The notes beneath the pieces are model-generated. The model made no database searches, was not told where the DNA came from, and saw only the letters and a program-made list of their open reading frames with translations. DNA of 64,000 nt from Alphaproteobacteria bacterium (GTDB lineage Bacteria; Myxococcota_A; UBA796; GCA-2862545): assembly GCA_020632925.1 (NCBI GenBank), contig JACKER010000007.1, positions 992,001-1,056,000 of the forward strand. The letters run 5' to 3'. The position numbers and the translations under genes are program-made. Numbering within the stretch: position 1 is the stretch's first letter; the number at the start of each line of letters is the position of its first letter. Below are positions 8,653 through 16,672 of the stretch, piece after piece.

Positions 8653-10068
8653 GTGAGCCGCACTCCGCTCGATCCCGACGCTCCGACGCTGCGCGCGCGA
8701 CTGCGCGACGTGGCGGATCGGCTCGTCCCGTGGCTGGAGCGGATGCGTACGGAGCCGGTGGCGCGCCTCGACGGCGGTCGCAGGGCGGCGGAGGCGCTGG
8801 GCTCCGAGTGGCCCGAGGAGGGGACCCCCTGGCGGCACCTGCTCGCGCTGCTGGACCGGGCGCTGGCGACCAGCCTGCACACGACCTCGCCCGGGTACCT
8901 CGCCTACGTCCCCGGCGGGGGCCTGCCGGACGCCGCGGTGGCGCAGCTCTACGCCGACCTCGTCAACCGATTCACGACGCTGTGGATGCCCGCACCGGCG
9001 TTCGTCCGGATGGAGATCGACGTGATCCGGTGGATCGCGGCGATGGTGGGCTTCGGCCCCGAGGCCGGAGGGCTGCTGCTCTCGGGCGGGTCCATGGCGA
9101 ACCTGGTGGCGATCCACACCGCTCGGGTCGCGCGCCTGCCGGAGGACTTCCTCGACGGCGTGATCCTGGTCGGCGAGCAGACGCACCACTCGGTCGCGAA
9201 GGCCGCGCGCATCGCCGGGTTCCCCGCGCGCGCCCTGGTGGTCGTGCCGTCCGACGAGCGCTTCCGCATGCGCCCCGACGCGCTGGCGGACACGATCGTC
9301 CGCCTCCGGGACGAGGGGCGGCGACCCTTCCTGGTCGTCGCCAGCGCTGGGACGACGGCGGTGGGGGCGGTGGACGCGCTCGACGCGCTCGCGGAGGTCT
9401 GCGCGCGGCACGGCGCCTGGCTGCACGTCGACGGCGCCTACGGTGGCTTCTTCGCGCTGACCGAGCGCGGGCGGGCGGCGCTGGCGGGGATCGGGCGGGC
9501 GGACTCGGTGACGCTCGATCCGCACAAGGGGCTGTTCCTGCCCTACGGCACGGGCGCGCTGGTGGTCGCGCGTCGCGCGGACCTGCGCGCCGCCCACGCC
9601 ACCCACGGCAGCTACCTCCCGGCGCCCTCGACCGACGACGACGCCTGGGATCTCGCGGATCTCGGCCCGGAGCTCTCCCGCGACGCGCGCGGGCTGCGGG
9701 TGTGGCTGCCGCTGCGGCTGCACGGCTTCGCGGCCTTCCGCGACGCGCTGGACGACAAGCTCGCGCTCGCGCGCATCGCCGCCGACGCCGTCCGCGCCAT
9801 GCCCGGCGTGCGCCTCGTCAGCGAGCCCGTCCTTTCGCTGTTCGCCTTCCGCTGGGAGGGGAGGGCGGAGGACCTCGATCGCGCCAACCGGCGCTGGCTG
9901 GCCGACACCAACCAGCGAGGCCGCGTCTTCCTCACGGGGGCGACGGTGCCCGACCCGCGGGACGGGCGGCCGATCTTCGTGCTCCGGGTCTGCGTGCTGG
10001 GGCTGCGGACCGAGCCCGCGACGATCGAGGCGGCGATCGCGGATCTGGACGCGACCCGTCCGGGATAG
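8653..10068 (+). CDS. Pyridoxal-phosphate decarboxylase (group II, aromatic amino acid type)
   Basis: Enzyme of 471 residues of the glutamate/aromatic-L-amino-acid decarboxylase family, removing CO2 from an amino acid to give an amine. The PLP-binding lysine is K292 in LDPHKGLF, preceded by the conserved HVDGAYGGF segment whose Asp contacts the pyridine nitrogen. The N-terminus carries the substrate-side GYLAYVPGGG and NRFTTLWMPAP segments. Substrate cannot be told; tyrosine, tryptophan or DOPA-like acids are candidates. GTG start, 9 nt after the CBS gene, so co-transcription is likely. Confidence 0.85.
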   Translation: MSRTPLDPDAPTLRARLRDVADRLVPWLERMRTEPVARLDGGRRAAEALGSEWPEEGTPWRHLLALLDRALATSLHTTSPGYLAYVPGGGLPDAAVAQLYADLVNRFTTLWMPAPAFVRMEIDVIRWIAAMVGFGPEAGGLLLSGGSMANLVAIHTARVARLPEDFLDGVILVGEQTHHSVAKAARIAGFPARALVVVPSDERFRMRPDALADTIVRLRDEGRRPFLVVASAGTTAVGAVDALDALAEVCARHGAWLHVDGAYGGFFALTERGRAALAGIGRADSVTLDPHKGLFLPYGTGALVVARRADLRAAHATHGSYLPAPSTDDDAWDLADLGPELSRDARGLRVWLPLRLHGFAAFRDALDDKLALARIAADAVRAMPGVRLVSEPVLSLFAFRWEGRAEDLDRANRRWLADTNQRGRVFLTGATVPDPRDGRPIFVLRVCVLGLRTEPATIEAAIADLDATRPG

Positions 10069-10091
10069 TCGGTCCGGCCCTGGAGGTCTCC

Positions 10092-10994
10092 GTGCTGCTG
10101 GCCCTGCTCCCGCTCGTCGCCGACGCGAAGAAGCCCGCCCTGATCGAGGGCACCCTCGCTGGGCGTCCGTTCGGCGCGGTCAGCGCGATGGCGGTGGGCG
10201 ATCCGGGCCGGCCGGGCACGCTGTTCCTGATGCTCGCCGACCAGCCGGTCGCCTGCGACGCGCCGCCCTCCGACGACGCGACGCTGCTGCTCCTCGGGTT
10301 CGAGCCCGTCACCGGCGGCCCCACCGAGGGCGGGCTGGTGCTGAACAAGAGCCGTGGCGCGTTCGGCGTGGTGGGGGCGAAGGGGGCCCTGCTGTCGGTG
10401 GCCGACGCCGTCGGCGCGACGGGCACCGTGCGGATCGACGCGGTCACGGGCGAAGGCAACGCGCTGTCCGGCACCGTCGTCTACACGCTGTGCGAGGTCG
10501 TGAAGCCGCTGCCGCCGCTGTCGCTGACCCTCGAGGACCGCGTGGTCGACACCCGCCGCGAGCAGGGGGCGCCGGAGGTGTCCGTCCGCGCGCCGGTGGG
10601 CTGGACCGAGGGGTACGACCAGCTCGGCATCCACACCTGGAACGCGCCCGACATGCGCACGAGCTTCGCCGTCCAGGACACGTGCAACGGCACCTGCGAC
10701 CCCGCGCTGTGGGAGGTCAACGCCGCGCGCTGGCAGGACGACCAGGCGGGCGCGTTCGACGGCGTGCCCGGGTGGACTGTGCAGCGCGGGCGCAACGAGG
10801 TGGTCGCGCCGGGCACCCGCGTCGTGCGGACCACGCTGGGGGCCGCCGGCATGCCCTCGATGACCACGGTGGCGGTCCTCCGCTACGACCCCGCCTGGCC
10901 GACGATGTTCGTGTGCACGCTCAAGACCGAGGCGAAGCACACCGAGGTGCTGGACGCCGCCGAGAAGGCCTGCCTCACGATGTCGCCCAAGTAG
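10092..10994 (+). CDS. Secreted protein of unknown function
   Basis: Protein of 300 residues, GTG start at 10092 chosen because GGAGG lies just upstream and the N-terminus then reads as a signal peptide (MLLALLPLVADA). The mature part is a soluble domain with paired cysteines (QDTCNGTCDPALWEVNAARW) and ends with MFVCTLKTEAKHTEVLDAAE. No family was recognised. It follows the decarboxylase gene by 23 nt and may share its transcript. A periplasmic or surface location is inferred from the signal peptide. Confidence 0.6.
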   Translation: MLLALLPLVADAKKPALIEGTLAGRPFGAVSAMAVGDPGRPGTLFLMLADQPVACDAPPSDDATLLLLGFEPVTGGPTEGGLVLNKSRGAFGVVGAKGALLSVADAVGATGTVRIDAVTGEGNALSGTVVYTLCEVVKPLPPLSLTLEDRVVDTRREQGAPEVSVRAPVGWTEGYDQLGIHTWNAPDMRTSFAVQDTCNGTCDPALWEVNAARWQDDQAGAFDGVPGWTVQRGRNEVVAPGTRVVRTTLGAAGMPSMTTVAVLRYDPAWPTMFVCTLKTEAKHTEVLDAAEKACLTMSPK

Positions 10995-11121
10995 GGTCGG
11001 AGCGGTCGATCAGCGCGTGCTGGACGTGCTCGTCATGGAGTGAGCAAGTCATACTTGGAAAGCGAGACGTACTTGTATTCGGGGAGCGCGGTCCGCTCCG
11101 GCGAGCGGGAGGAGGGTCTCG

Positions 11122-12087
11122 TCACCAGAGGTCGATGATCGCGTCGGCGACGGCCTCGCCGAGGACGGCGTGGCCCTGGCCGTTCGGGTGCACGTCGCAC
11201 GCGCGGAAGTCGGCCGGGCCCAGCAGGGTGTAGACGTCGGGGCCGCAGACGACGCCCGCGTGGTGGTCGCACAGCCGCAGGTCGAACGCGCGGTAGGCGA
11301 CGAGCCGATCGACGGTCGCGGGGTCCGCGGTGGAGCACATCGGGGGCGGGGTCAGGAGCATCACCGTCTCGGCGCCGTCCGCGAGGAGCTGGTCGATCAC
11401 GGCGACCATGTTCTGGGCGTAGTCGAGCGGGACGATGGGCGCGGGCTCGAAGAAGCCGGTGCTGTCGTTGGTGCCGAGCATGATCGTGGCGATGTCGACG
11501 GGCAGCTCGGGGGTGGCGCGGGCCTCGTAGACGTTGGGGTTCCACCACTGGCCGCCGCACAGCGTCGCGGGGCCTCCGGGCACCCAGTCCTCGGAGGTGG
11601 CGCCACCGCACCCGATGGACACGACCTCGTAGGCGGCGCCCAGCGCGTTGGCGGTCACCTGGTAGTACGGCAGGTCGGTGGGCTGGCTCTGCTGGCCCTC
11701 GGTGATCGAGTCGCCGACCATGAGCACCCGGACGGGCGTGCGGATCTCGGCGTCGGTGACCGCGCCGACCACGTTGGGGCCGACCTGCACCGCCTGGAGC
11801 CAGACGGGACCGAGGGGGGCGAGCGCCGGCACGGACGCGGTGAGGCGCGTGGCCCCGAGCGGACCGGCGGTCCCGCGGGCGACCTCGAAGGGCGCGAGCA
11901 GGTCGAGGCAGGTCGCGCCGGCGCAAGGACCGACACCCGTCCCGGTGACCGAGGCGTAGACCCGGACATCGACGCCGGGCGCGAGGTTGGCGACCTCCAA
12001 CGTGGCCGGTGCACCCGGCACGATCGGCGTGGTCGGGACGACGGAGGGAGCGGCGGAGGCGACGGCGACGAGCAGGGTGTACATCAT
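11122..12087 (-). CDS. Secreted SGNH/GDSL hydrolase
   Basis: Esterase or lipase-like enzyme of 321 residues. After a signal-like start (MMYTLLVAVASAAP) there is an N-terminal beta-rich domain of about 120 residues. The SGNH blocks follow in order: GDSITEG (nucleophile Ser), GCGGATS, GTND, and CDVHPNGQGH (catalytic Asp-x-x-His). All four consensus blocks are intact. Substrate is unknown: carbohydrate acetyl groups or lipid esters are typical. The gene converges with the unknown secreted protein at 10092-10994; the gap holds only a weak GAGCG/CGCTC hairpin. Two adjacent ATGs (12087 and 12084) are possible starts. Confidence 0.85.
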   Translation of the reverse strand: MMYTLLVAVASAAPSVVPTTPIVPGAPATLEVANLAPGVDVRVYASVTGTGVGPCAGATCLDLLAPFEVARGTAGPLGATRLTASVPALAPLGPVWLQAVQVGPNVVGAVTDAEIRTPVRVLMVGDSITEGQQSQPTDLPYYQVTANALGAAYEVVSIGCGGATSEDWVPGGPATLCGGQWWNPNVYEARATPELPVDIATIMLGTNDSTGFFEPAPIVPLDYAQNMVAVIDQLLADGAETVMLLTPPPMCSTADPATVDRLVAYRAFDLRLCDHHAGVVCGPDVYTLLGPADFRACDVHPNGQGHAVLGEAVADAIIDLW

Positions 12088-12094
12088 GTTTACG

Positions 12095-12100
12095 ACCGTA
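12095..12100 (-). promoter_or_regulatory. Candidate leaderless -10 box (TACGGT)
   Basis: On the minus strand TACGGT is followed by 7 nt and then ATG 12087 of the SGNH hydrolase. No Shine-Dalgarno fits in between, so a leaderless transcript is predicted. Confidence 0.4.
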
Positions 12101-12185
12101 CAGTGGCCGTCGACCGACCGCCAGACGATCCCCAGATCCCGACCTGACCCCTGGCGGGTGCTGGCCTGACGAGTCAGGGGATTCC

Positions 12186-13571
12186 GTGTTCCTGACGCTC
12201 ACCACCACCCGCGCTCCCGCCACCGATCTCGGCTGGCTGCTGCACAAGCACCCGGACCACGTCCGCTCGGTGTCGCTCACGTTCGGCCGCGCGCACGTGT
12301 TCTGGCCCGAGGCGGGCGAGGACCGCGCGACCGTCGCGATGCTCGTCGAGGTCGATCCCATCGGCCTCGTGCGGGGCAGGCACGCCGCGGACGACGGTCC
12401 GCTCGCGGCGTACGTCAACGACCGGCCGTACGTGACCTCCTCCTTCCTGTCGGTCGCCCTCGGCCAGGTCTTCCGCTCCGCGGTGAAGGGCGACTGCCAG
12501 CGCCCGGAGCTCCTCGGCGAGCCCTGGCCGCTGCGCGTCGAGCTGCACGTCGTGCGCGCGAAGGGTGGTGAGGGGCTGATCGGCCGGCTCTTCGAGCCCC
12601 TCGGCTACGAGGTCGACGCCGTCCGCCTGCCCCGCGACGAGGTCGTGGAGCTCGGGGAGAGCGCGCTGTACCGGGTGACGCTGAGCGCGACCACCACGGT
12701 CTCCCTGCTCCTGCGCCACCTGCTGGTGCTGTTGCCCGTGCTCGACGACGAGAAGCACTACTGGGTCGGGCAGGACGAGGTCGACAAGCTGCTCGATCGC
12801 GGCGAGGGCTGGCTCGCCTCGCACCCCGAGCAGCAGCTCGTCACCGAGCGGTACCTCAAGCACCGCCGCTCGCTGGCGAGGGCCGCGCTCGAGCGCCTCG
12901 CTGAGGGCACCGAGGCCGAGGAGGAGGCGGACGAGGCCGCGGACGCGCCGTCCACGCCGGAGCGCGCGCTCGAGAAGCCGCTCAAGCTCAACGACGTGCG
13001 CATGGCCCGGGTCGTGGAGCTGCTCCGCCAGCCCGGCGTGGCCCGCGTGGTCGATCTCGGGTGCGGCGAGGGGAAGCTGTTGCGCCGGCTGGCCGGGCTG
13101 TCCCAGCTCACCGAGGTCGTCGGCGTCGACGCGAGCTCGCGCGCGCTGGAGGTGGCCGAGCGACGCCTCGAGCGCACGCCGGGCCGCGAGAAGGTGCGCC
13201 TGCTGACCGGCAGCGTGACCTACCGCGACGACCGGCTCGACGGGTTCGACGCCGCTGCCGCCGTCGAGGTGATCGAGCACCTGGAGCCGCACGGCGTGCG
13301 CGCCTTCACCCAGGCCGTCCTCGGGGGCGCCCGCCCGCGGCTGCTCGTCGTGACCACGCCGAACGCGGAGTACAACGTCCGGTTCCCGGACCTGCCCGCT
13401 GGCGCCTTCCGGCACGCCGACCACCGGTTCGAGTGGACGCGCGCGCAGTTCGCCGCCTGGGCCACCGACGCCGCGGAGCGCTGGGGGTACGACGTGTCCT
13501 TCGAGGACGTGGGCGAGGTCGACCCCGAGGTCGGCGCGCCGACGCAGCTGGCGGTGTTCCGATGCCGTTGA
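12186..13571 (+). CDS. hen1: Hen1, 3'-terminal RNA ribose 2'-O-methyltransferase
   Basis: Bacterial Hen1 of 461 residues, close to the length of the characterised clostridial protein. The N-terminal half (1-240) is the bacterial-specific domain that binds and activates Pnkp ligase (LGWLLHKHPDHVRSVSLTFG, DEKHYWVGQDEVDKLL). After an acidic linker the C-terminal methyltransferase has the SAM motif VVDLGCGEGK and the metal-site residues in EVIEHLEPH plus a later ADHRFEWTR histidine. Methylating the 2'-OH at a nuclease-cut RNA end before sealing protects the repaired RNA from recutting. GTG 12186 is the only start giving this N-terminus. It overlaps pnkp by 10 nt. Confidence 0.93.
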   Translation: MFLTLTTTRAPATDLGWLLHKHPDHVRSVSLTFGRAHVFWPEAGEDRATVAMLVEVDPIGLVRGRHAADDGPLAAYVNDRPYVTSSFLSVALGQVFRSAVKGDCQRPELLGEPWPLRVELHVVRAKGGEGLIGRLFEPLGYEVDAVRLPRDEVVELGESALYRVTLSATTTVSLLLRHLLVLLPVLDDEKHYWVGQDEVDKLLDRGEGWLASHPEQQLVTERYLKHRRSLARAALERLAEGTEAEEEADEAADAPSTPERALEKPLKLNDVRMARVVELLRQPGVARVVDLGCGEGKLLRRLAGLSQLTEVVGVDASSRALEVAERRLERTPGREKVRLLTGSVTYRDDRLDGFDAAAAVEVIEHLEPHGVRAFTQAVLGGARPRLLVVTTPNAEYNVRFPDLPAGAFRHADHRFEWTRAQFAAWATDAAERWGYDVSFEDVGEVDPEVGAPTQLAVFRCR

Positions 13572-16117
13572 TCGTCCCCGAGCTGTCCCTGGTGCTGCTG
13601 GTGGGCGCGTCCGGCTCGGGCAAGTCCACCTTCGCGGCGCGGCACTTCCGCCCGACGCAGGTGCTGTCCTCCGACCACTACCGCGGGGTCGTCAGCGACG
13701 ACGAGACCGACCAGTCCGCGAGCGCCGACGCGTTCGAGGCGCTGGAGTTCCTCGCCCGCAAGCGGCTCGAGCGCGGACTCTGCACGGTCGTCGACGCCAC
13801 CAACACCGATCCGCAGTACCGCAAGCGGTGGGTGTCGCTGGCGAAGGCCTTCCACGTCCTCCCCGTGGCAATCGTGTTGGATGTGGAGCCCTCCATCGCC
13901 ATCGAGCGCAACGCGTCGCGGGCGGACCGGGACTTCGGCGGGCACGTCGTCCGCCGCCAGTCGCGCGATCTGCGACGGAGCCTGGGGCACCTGCGCACCG
14001 AGGGCTTCCGCTACGTCCACGTGCTGCGGGGCGAGGACGCCGTTCAGGACGCCGAGATCTCGTTCCAGCGGTCCTGGTCCGACCGTCGTGACGACACCGG
14101 GCCGTTCGACATCATCGGCGACATCCACGGCTGCTTCCTCGAGCTGTGCGAGCTGCTCGACGAGCTCGGCTACGCGATCGGCCACGAGGGCGAGCGCTTC
14201 GTCGTGACGCCGCCTGCGGGCCGTCGCGCGCTCTTCCTGGGCGATCTGGTGGACCGTGGGCCCGCCTCGCACCGCGTGCTGCGGCTGGTCATGGACATGG
14301 TGGAGGACGGCGCGGCGCTCTGCATCCCCGGGAACCACGAGGCCAAGCTCCTGCGCTGGCTCAACGGCAAGAACGTCAAGCCGTCGCACGGGCTGCAGGA
14401 GACCATCGACCAGCTCTCGGGCGAGGACCAGGCCTTCCGCGACCGCGTCGCCACCTTCGTCGACGGGCTCGTGAGCCACCTCGTGCTCGACGGCGGGCGG
14501 CTGGTCGTGGCCCACGCGGGCATGCGCCGCGACCTGCAGGGGCGCGCCTCGGGCCGGGTGCGCGAGTTCGCGCTCTATGGCGAGACCACCGGCGAGACCG
14601 ACGAGTTCGGCCTTCCGGTGCGGTACCCGTGGGCCCGTGACTACGACGGGCAGGCGGTGGTGGTCTACGGCCACACGCCGGTGCCGACCGCCGAGTGGGT
14701 GAACCGCACGATCTGCATCGACACGGGCTGCGTGTTCGGTGGCGAGCTGACGGCGCTGCGCTGGCCGGAGCGCGACCTGGTCTCCGTGCCCGCCCACCAG
14801 GTGTGGTGCGAGCCCAAGCGCCCGCTGCACGACACGCCGACCGTCCCCGAGCCGGGCCCGCTGGACGGCGTGCCGCACGCCGGCGACGTGCTCGGAGGCC
14901 GCTCGGTCGAGACGCGCTTCGGCAAGGTGATCCCGATCCGGCCTGAGAACGCGGGTGCGGCGCTCGAGGCGCTGGCGCGGTTCGCCGTCGATCCGCGCTG
15001 GCTCGTGCACCTGCCGCCGACGATGAGCCCGGTCGAGACCTCGCAGCGGCCCGACCTGCTCGAGCACCCCGACGAGGCCTTCGCGTACCTCCGCGCGAAC
15101 GGCGTGCGGACGGCCGTGTGCCAGGAGAAGCACATGGGCTCGCGCGCGCTCGTGATCGTCGGGCGCGACGAGGCGGCGGTGGCGGCGCGCTTCGGGTTCG
15201 AGCCGGCGGAGATCCCGACGGGCGGCATCGTGCTGACCCGCCGCGGGCGACGCTTCTTCGCCGACGAGGCCGTGGAGGCCGCGCTGCTCGGCCGTCTGCG
15301 GACGGCGCTCGAGTCGTCCGGCACCTGGGAGCGCCTGGCCACGGACTGGGTGCTGCTCGACGCGGAGCTGATGCCCTGGTCCGCGAAGGCGCGCTCCCTG
15401 CTCGAGACGCAGTACGCACCCGTGGGCACCGCGGCGCGCGGCTCGCTCTCGGCCGCGATGGACGCCCTGCGCGCGGCCTCCGCCCGCCAGGAGGGGCTGT
15501 CCGAGCTGCTCGCGCGCACCGGCGAGCGCCTGGACGCCGTGCAGGCCTACACCTCCGCCTGGCGCCGCTACTGCTGGGAGGTCGACGGGCTCGCCGGCGT
15601 GCGGCTCGCGCCGTTCCACGTGCTGGCGAGCGAGGGCGCGGTGCACGACGGCCAGGGCCACGCCTGGCACCTCGAGGTACTCGATCGGGTGGCTGATGCG
15701 GACCCGGAGCTGTTGGTCCGCACCGAGCGTCGCTGGGTGGACCTACACGACGAGACCTCGGTCGCCGCGGCCACCGGCTGGTGGACGGAGCTCACCGAGC
15801 GCGGCGGGGAGGGCATGGTGGTCAAGCCCACCGACTTCACGACCTGGCGCGGGCGCCGGCTCGTCCAGCCCGCCCTCAAGGTGCGCGGCCGCGAGTACCT
15901 CCGGATCATCTACGGCCCGGAGTACACGCTCCCCGAGAACCTGGAGCGGCTGCGGAGCCGCGGCGTGGGCCGCAAGCGCTCGCTCGCGGAGCGGGAGTTC
16001 CTGCTCGGCCTCGAGTCGCTGCACCGCTTCGTGGAGCGCCGACCCCTGCGCGCGGTGCACGCCCCGGTGTTCGCGTTGTTGGCCCTGGAGAGCGAGCCCG
16101 TCGACCCGAGGTTGTGA
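13562..16117 (+). CDS. pnkp: Polynucleotide kinase-phosphatase-ligase Pnkp
   Basis: Trifunctional RNA repair enzyme of 851 residues. Residues 1-170: 5'-OH polynucleotide kinase with Walker A GASGSGKS (15-22). Residues 180-420: binuclear metallophosphoesterase that removes 2',3'-cyclic or 3' phosphates, with GDIHG (186-190), GDLVDRG (227-233), GNHE (257-260), HAG (318-320) and GHTP (370-373). Residues 470-851: ligase-type adenylyltransferase with nucleophile K523 in EKHMGS. It heals and seals nuclease-cut RNA; sealing requires the Hen1 N-terminal domain in the known systems. All catalytic motifs are intact. Its ATG lies inside hen1 (10 nt overlap), so the two are translationally coupled. Confidence 0.95.
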   Translation: MPLIVPELSLVLLVGASGSGKSTFAARHFRPTQVLSSDHYRGVVSDDETDQSASADAFEALEFLARKRLERGLCTVVDATNTDPQYRKRWVSLAKAFHVLPVAIVLDVEPSIAIERNASRADRDFGGHVVRRQSRDLRRSLGHLRTEGFRYVHVLRGEDAVQDAEISFQRSWSDRRDDTGPFDIIGDIHGCFLELCELLDELGYAIGHEGERFVVTPPAGRRALFLGDLVDRGPASHRVLRLVMDMVEDGAALCIPGNHEAKLLRWLNGKNVKPSHGLQETIDQLSGEDQAFRDRVATFVDGLVSHLVLDGGRLVVAHAGMRRDLQGRASGRVREFALYGETTGETDEFGLPVRYPWARDYDGQAVVVYGHTPVPTAEWVNRTICIDTGCVFGGELTALRWPERDLVSVPAHQVWCEPKRPLHDTPTVPEPGPLDGVPHAGDVLGGRSVETRFGKVIPIRPENAGAALEALARFAVDPRWLVHLPPTMSPVETSQRPDLLEHPDEAFAYLRANGVRTAVCQEKHMGSRALVIVGRDEAAVAARFGFEPAEIPTGGIVLTRRGRRFFADEAVEAALLGRLRTALESSGTWERLATDWVLLDAELMPWSAKARSLLETQYAPVGTAARGSLSAAMDALRAASARQEGLSELLARTGERLDAVQAYTSAWRRYCWEVDGLAGVRLAPFHVLASEGAVHDGQGHAWHLEVLDRVADADPELLVRTERRWVDLHDETSVAAATGWWTELTERGGEGMVVKPTDFTTWRGRRLVQPALKVRGREYLRIIYGPEYTLPENLERLRSRGVGRKRSLAEREFLLGLESLHRFVERRPLRAVHAPVFALLALESEPVDPRL

Positions 16118-16672
16118 ATGGTGGTGGATGCCGGGCTGACGGACGCGCTGCTCGCGGTGGCCTGCGCGCTCGGCGCCTGGCGGTCGGGAAGCCGTCCGGC
16201 GGGCGTGGGGCTGCTCGTCGTGGGCGCGGCGGCCTGCGCGGGAGCGGCGCGATTCCTGGGGGCGGACGCGGTGATCCCCGCGCACCAGCTGCTCGTCGCC
16301 GCCAGCCAGGGGCTCGGCCTGCCGCTGGTCGGGCTCGGTGCGCTGGCGGCGGCGGGGTGGATCCGCGAGCGCGGCGTGGTCGCGGGGGCGGTGGCCGGCG
16401 TCGGGCTGCGGCTGCTCGGGACCGCGCTGGGCTCGGACCTGCCGGGGACGGTGGCCGCGGCGCTCGGCATGGTCGCCGTGGTGGCGGCGTGCGGCGCTCG
16501 ACGGGCGTGGAGCGGGGTCCTGGGCGCGCTGCTGGTCGTCGTGGGCGGGTTGGCGGTCGCGGGGGAGGGGAGCTGGGCCGGCCTGCACCGCGACGCCTGG
16601 TTCCACCTGGTGATGGTCGCCGCCGTCCTGTCGCTCGGCGACGGCGTCCGCCGTACCCTCAGCCCCGCTTGA
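16118..16672 (+). CDS. Small integral membrane protein, unknown
   Basis: Protein of 184 residues with about five or six hydrophobic helices (for example PAGVGLLVVGAAACAGAARF and WSGVLGALLVVVGGLAVAG). Its ATG directly abuts the pnkp stop (TGAATG), so it is in the RNA repair operon. No family was recognised and no catalytic motif is visible. Coupling to hen1-pnkp could mean a functional link or simply operon crowding. The 3' end overlaps the convergent gene at 16659-18194 by 14 nt. Confidence 0.65.
   Translation: MVVDAGLTDALLAVACALGAWRSGSRPAGVGLLVVGAAACAGAARFLGADAVIPAHQLLVAASQGLGLPLVGLGALAAAGWIRERGVVAGAVAGVGLRLLGTALGSDLPGTVAAALGMVAVVAACGARRAWSGVLGALLVVVGGLAVAGEGSWAGLHRDAWFHLVMVAAVLSLGDGVRRTLSPA

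Noticed and set aside
7675..9723. 682-codon minus-strand frame over the CBS and decarboxylase genes
   Set aside because: Composition is His/Arg/Gln-rich and it is antisense to two clear genes.
10995..11121. Terminator or repeat between the convergent genes
   Set aside because: Only a 5 bp stem (GAGCG/CGCTC) and a weak TACTTG repeat; too little to call a feature.
13220..15670. 816-codon minus-strand frame over hen1 and pnkp
   Set aside because: Antisense shadow of the RNA repair genes without any domain.
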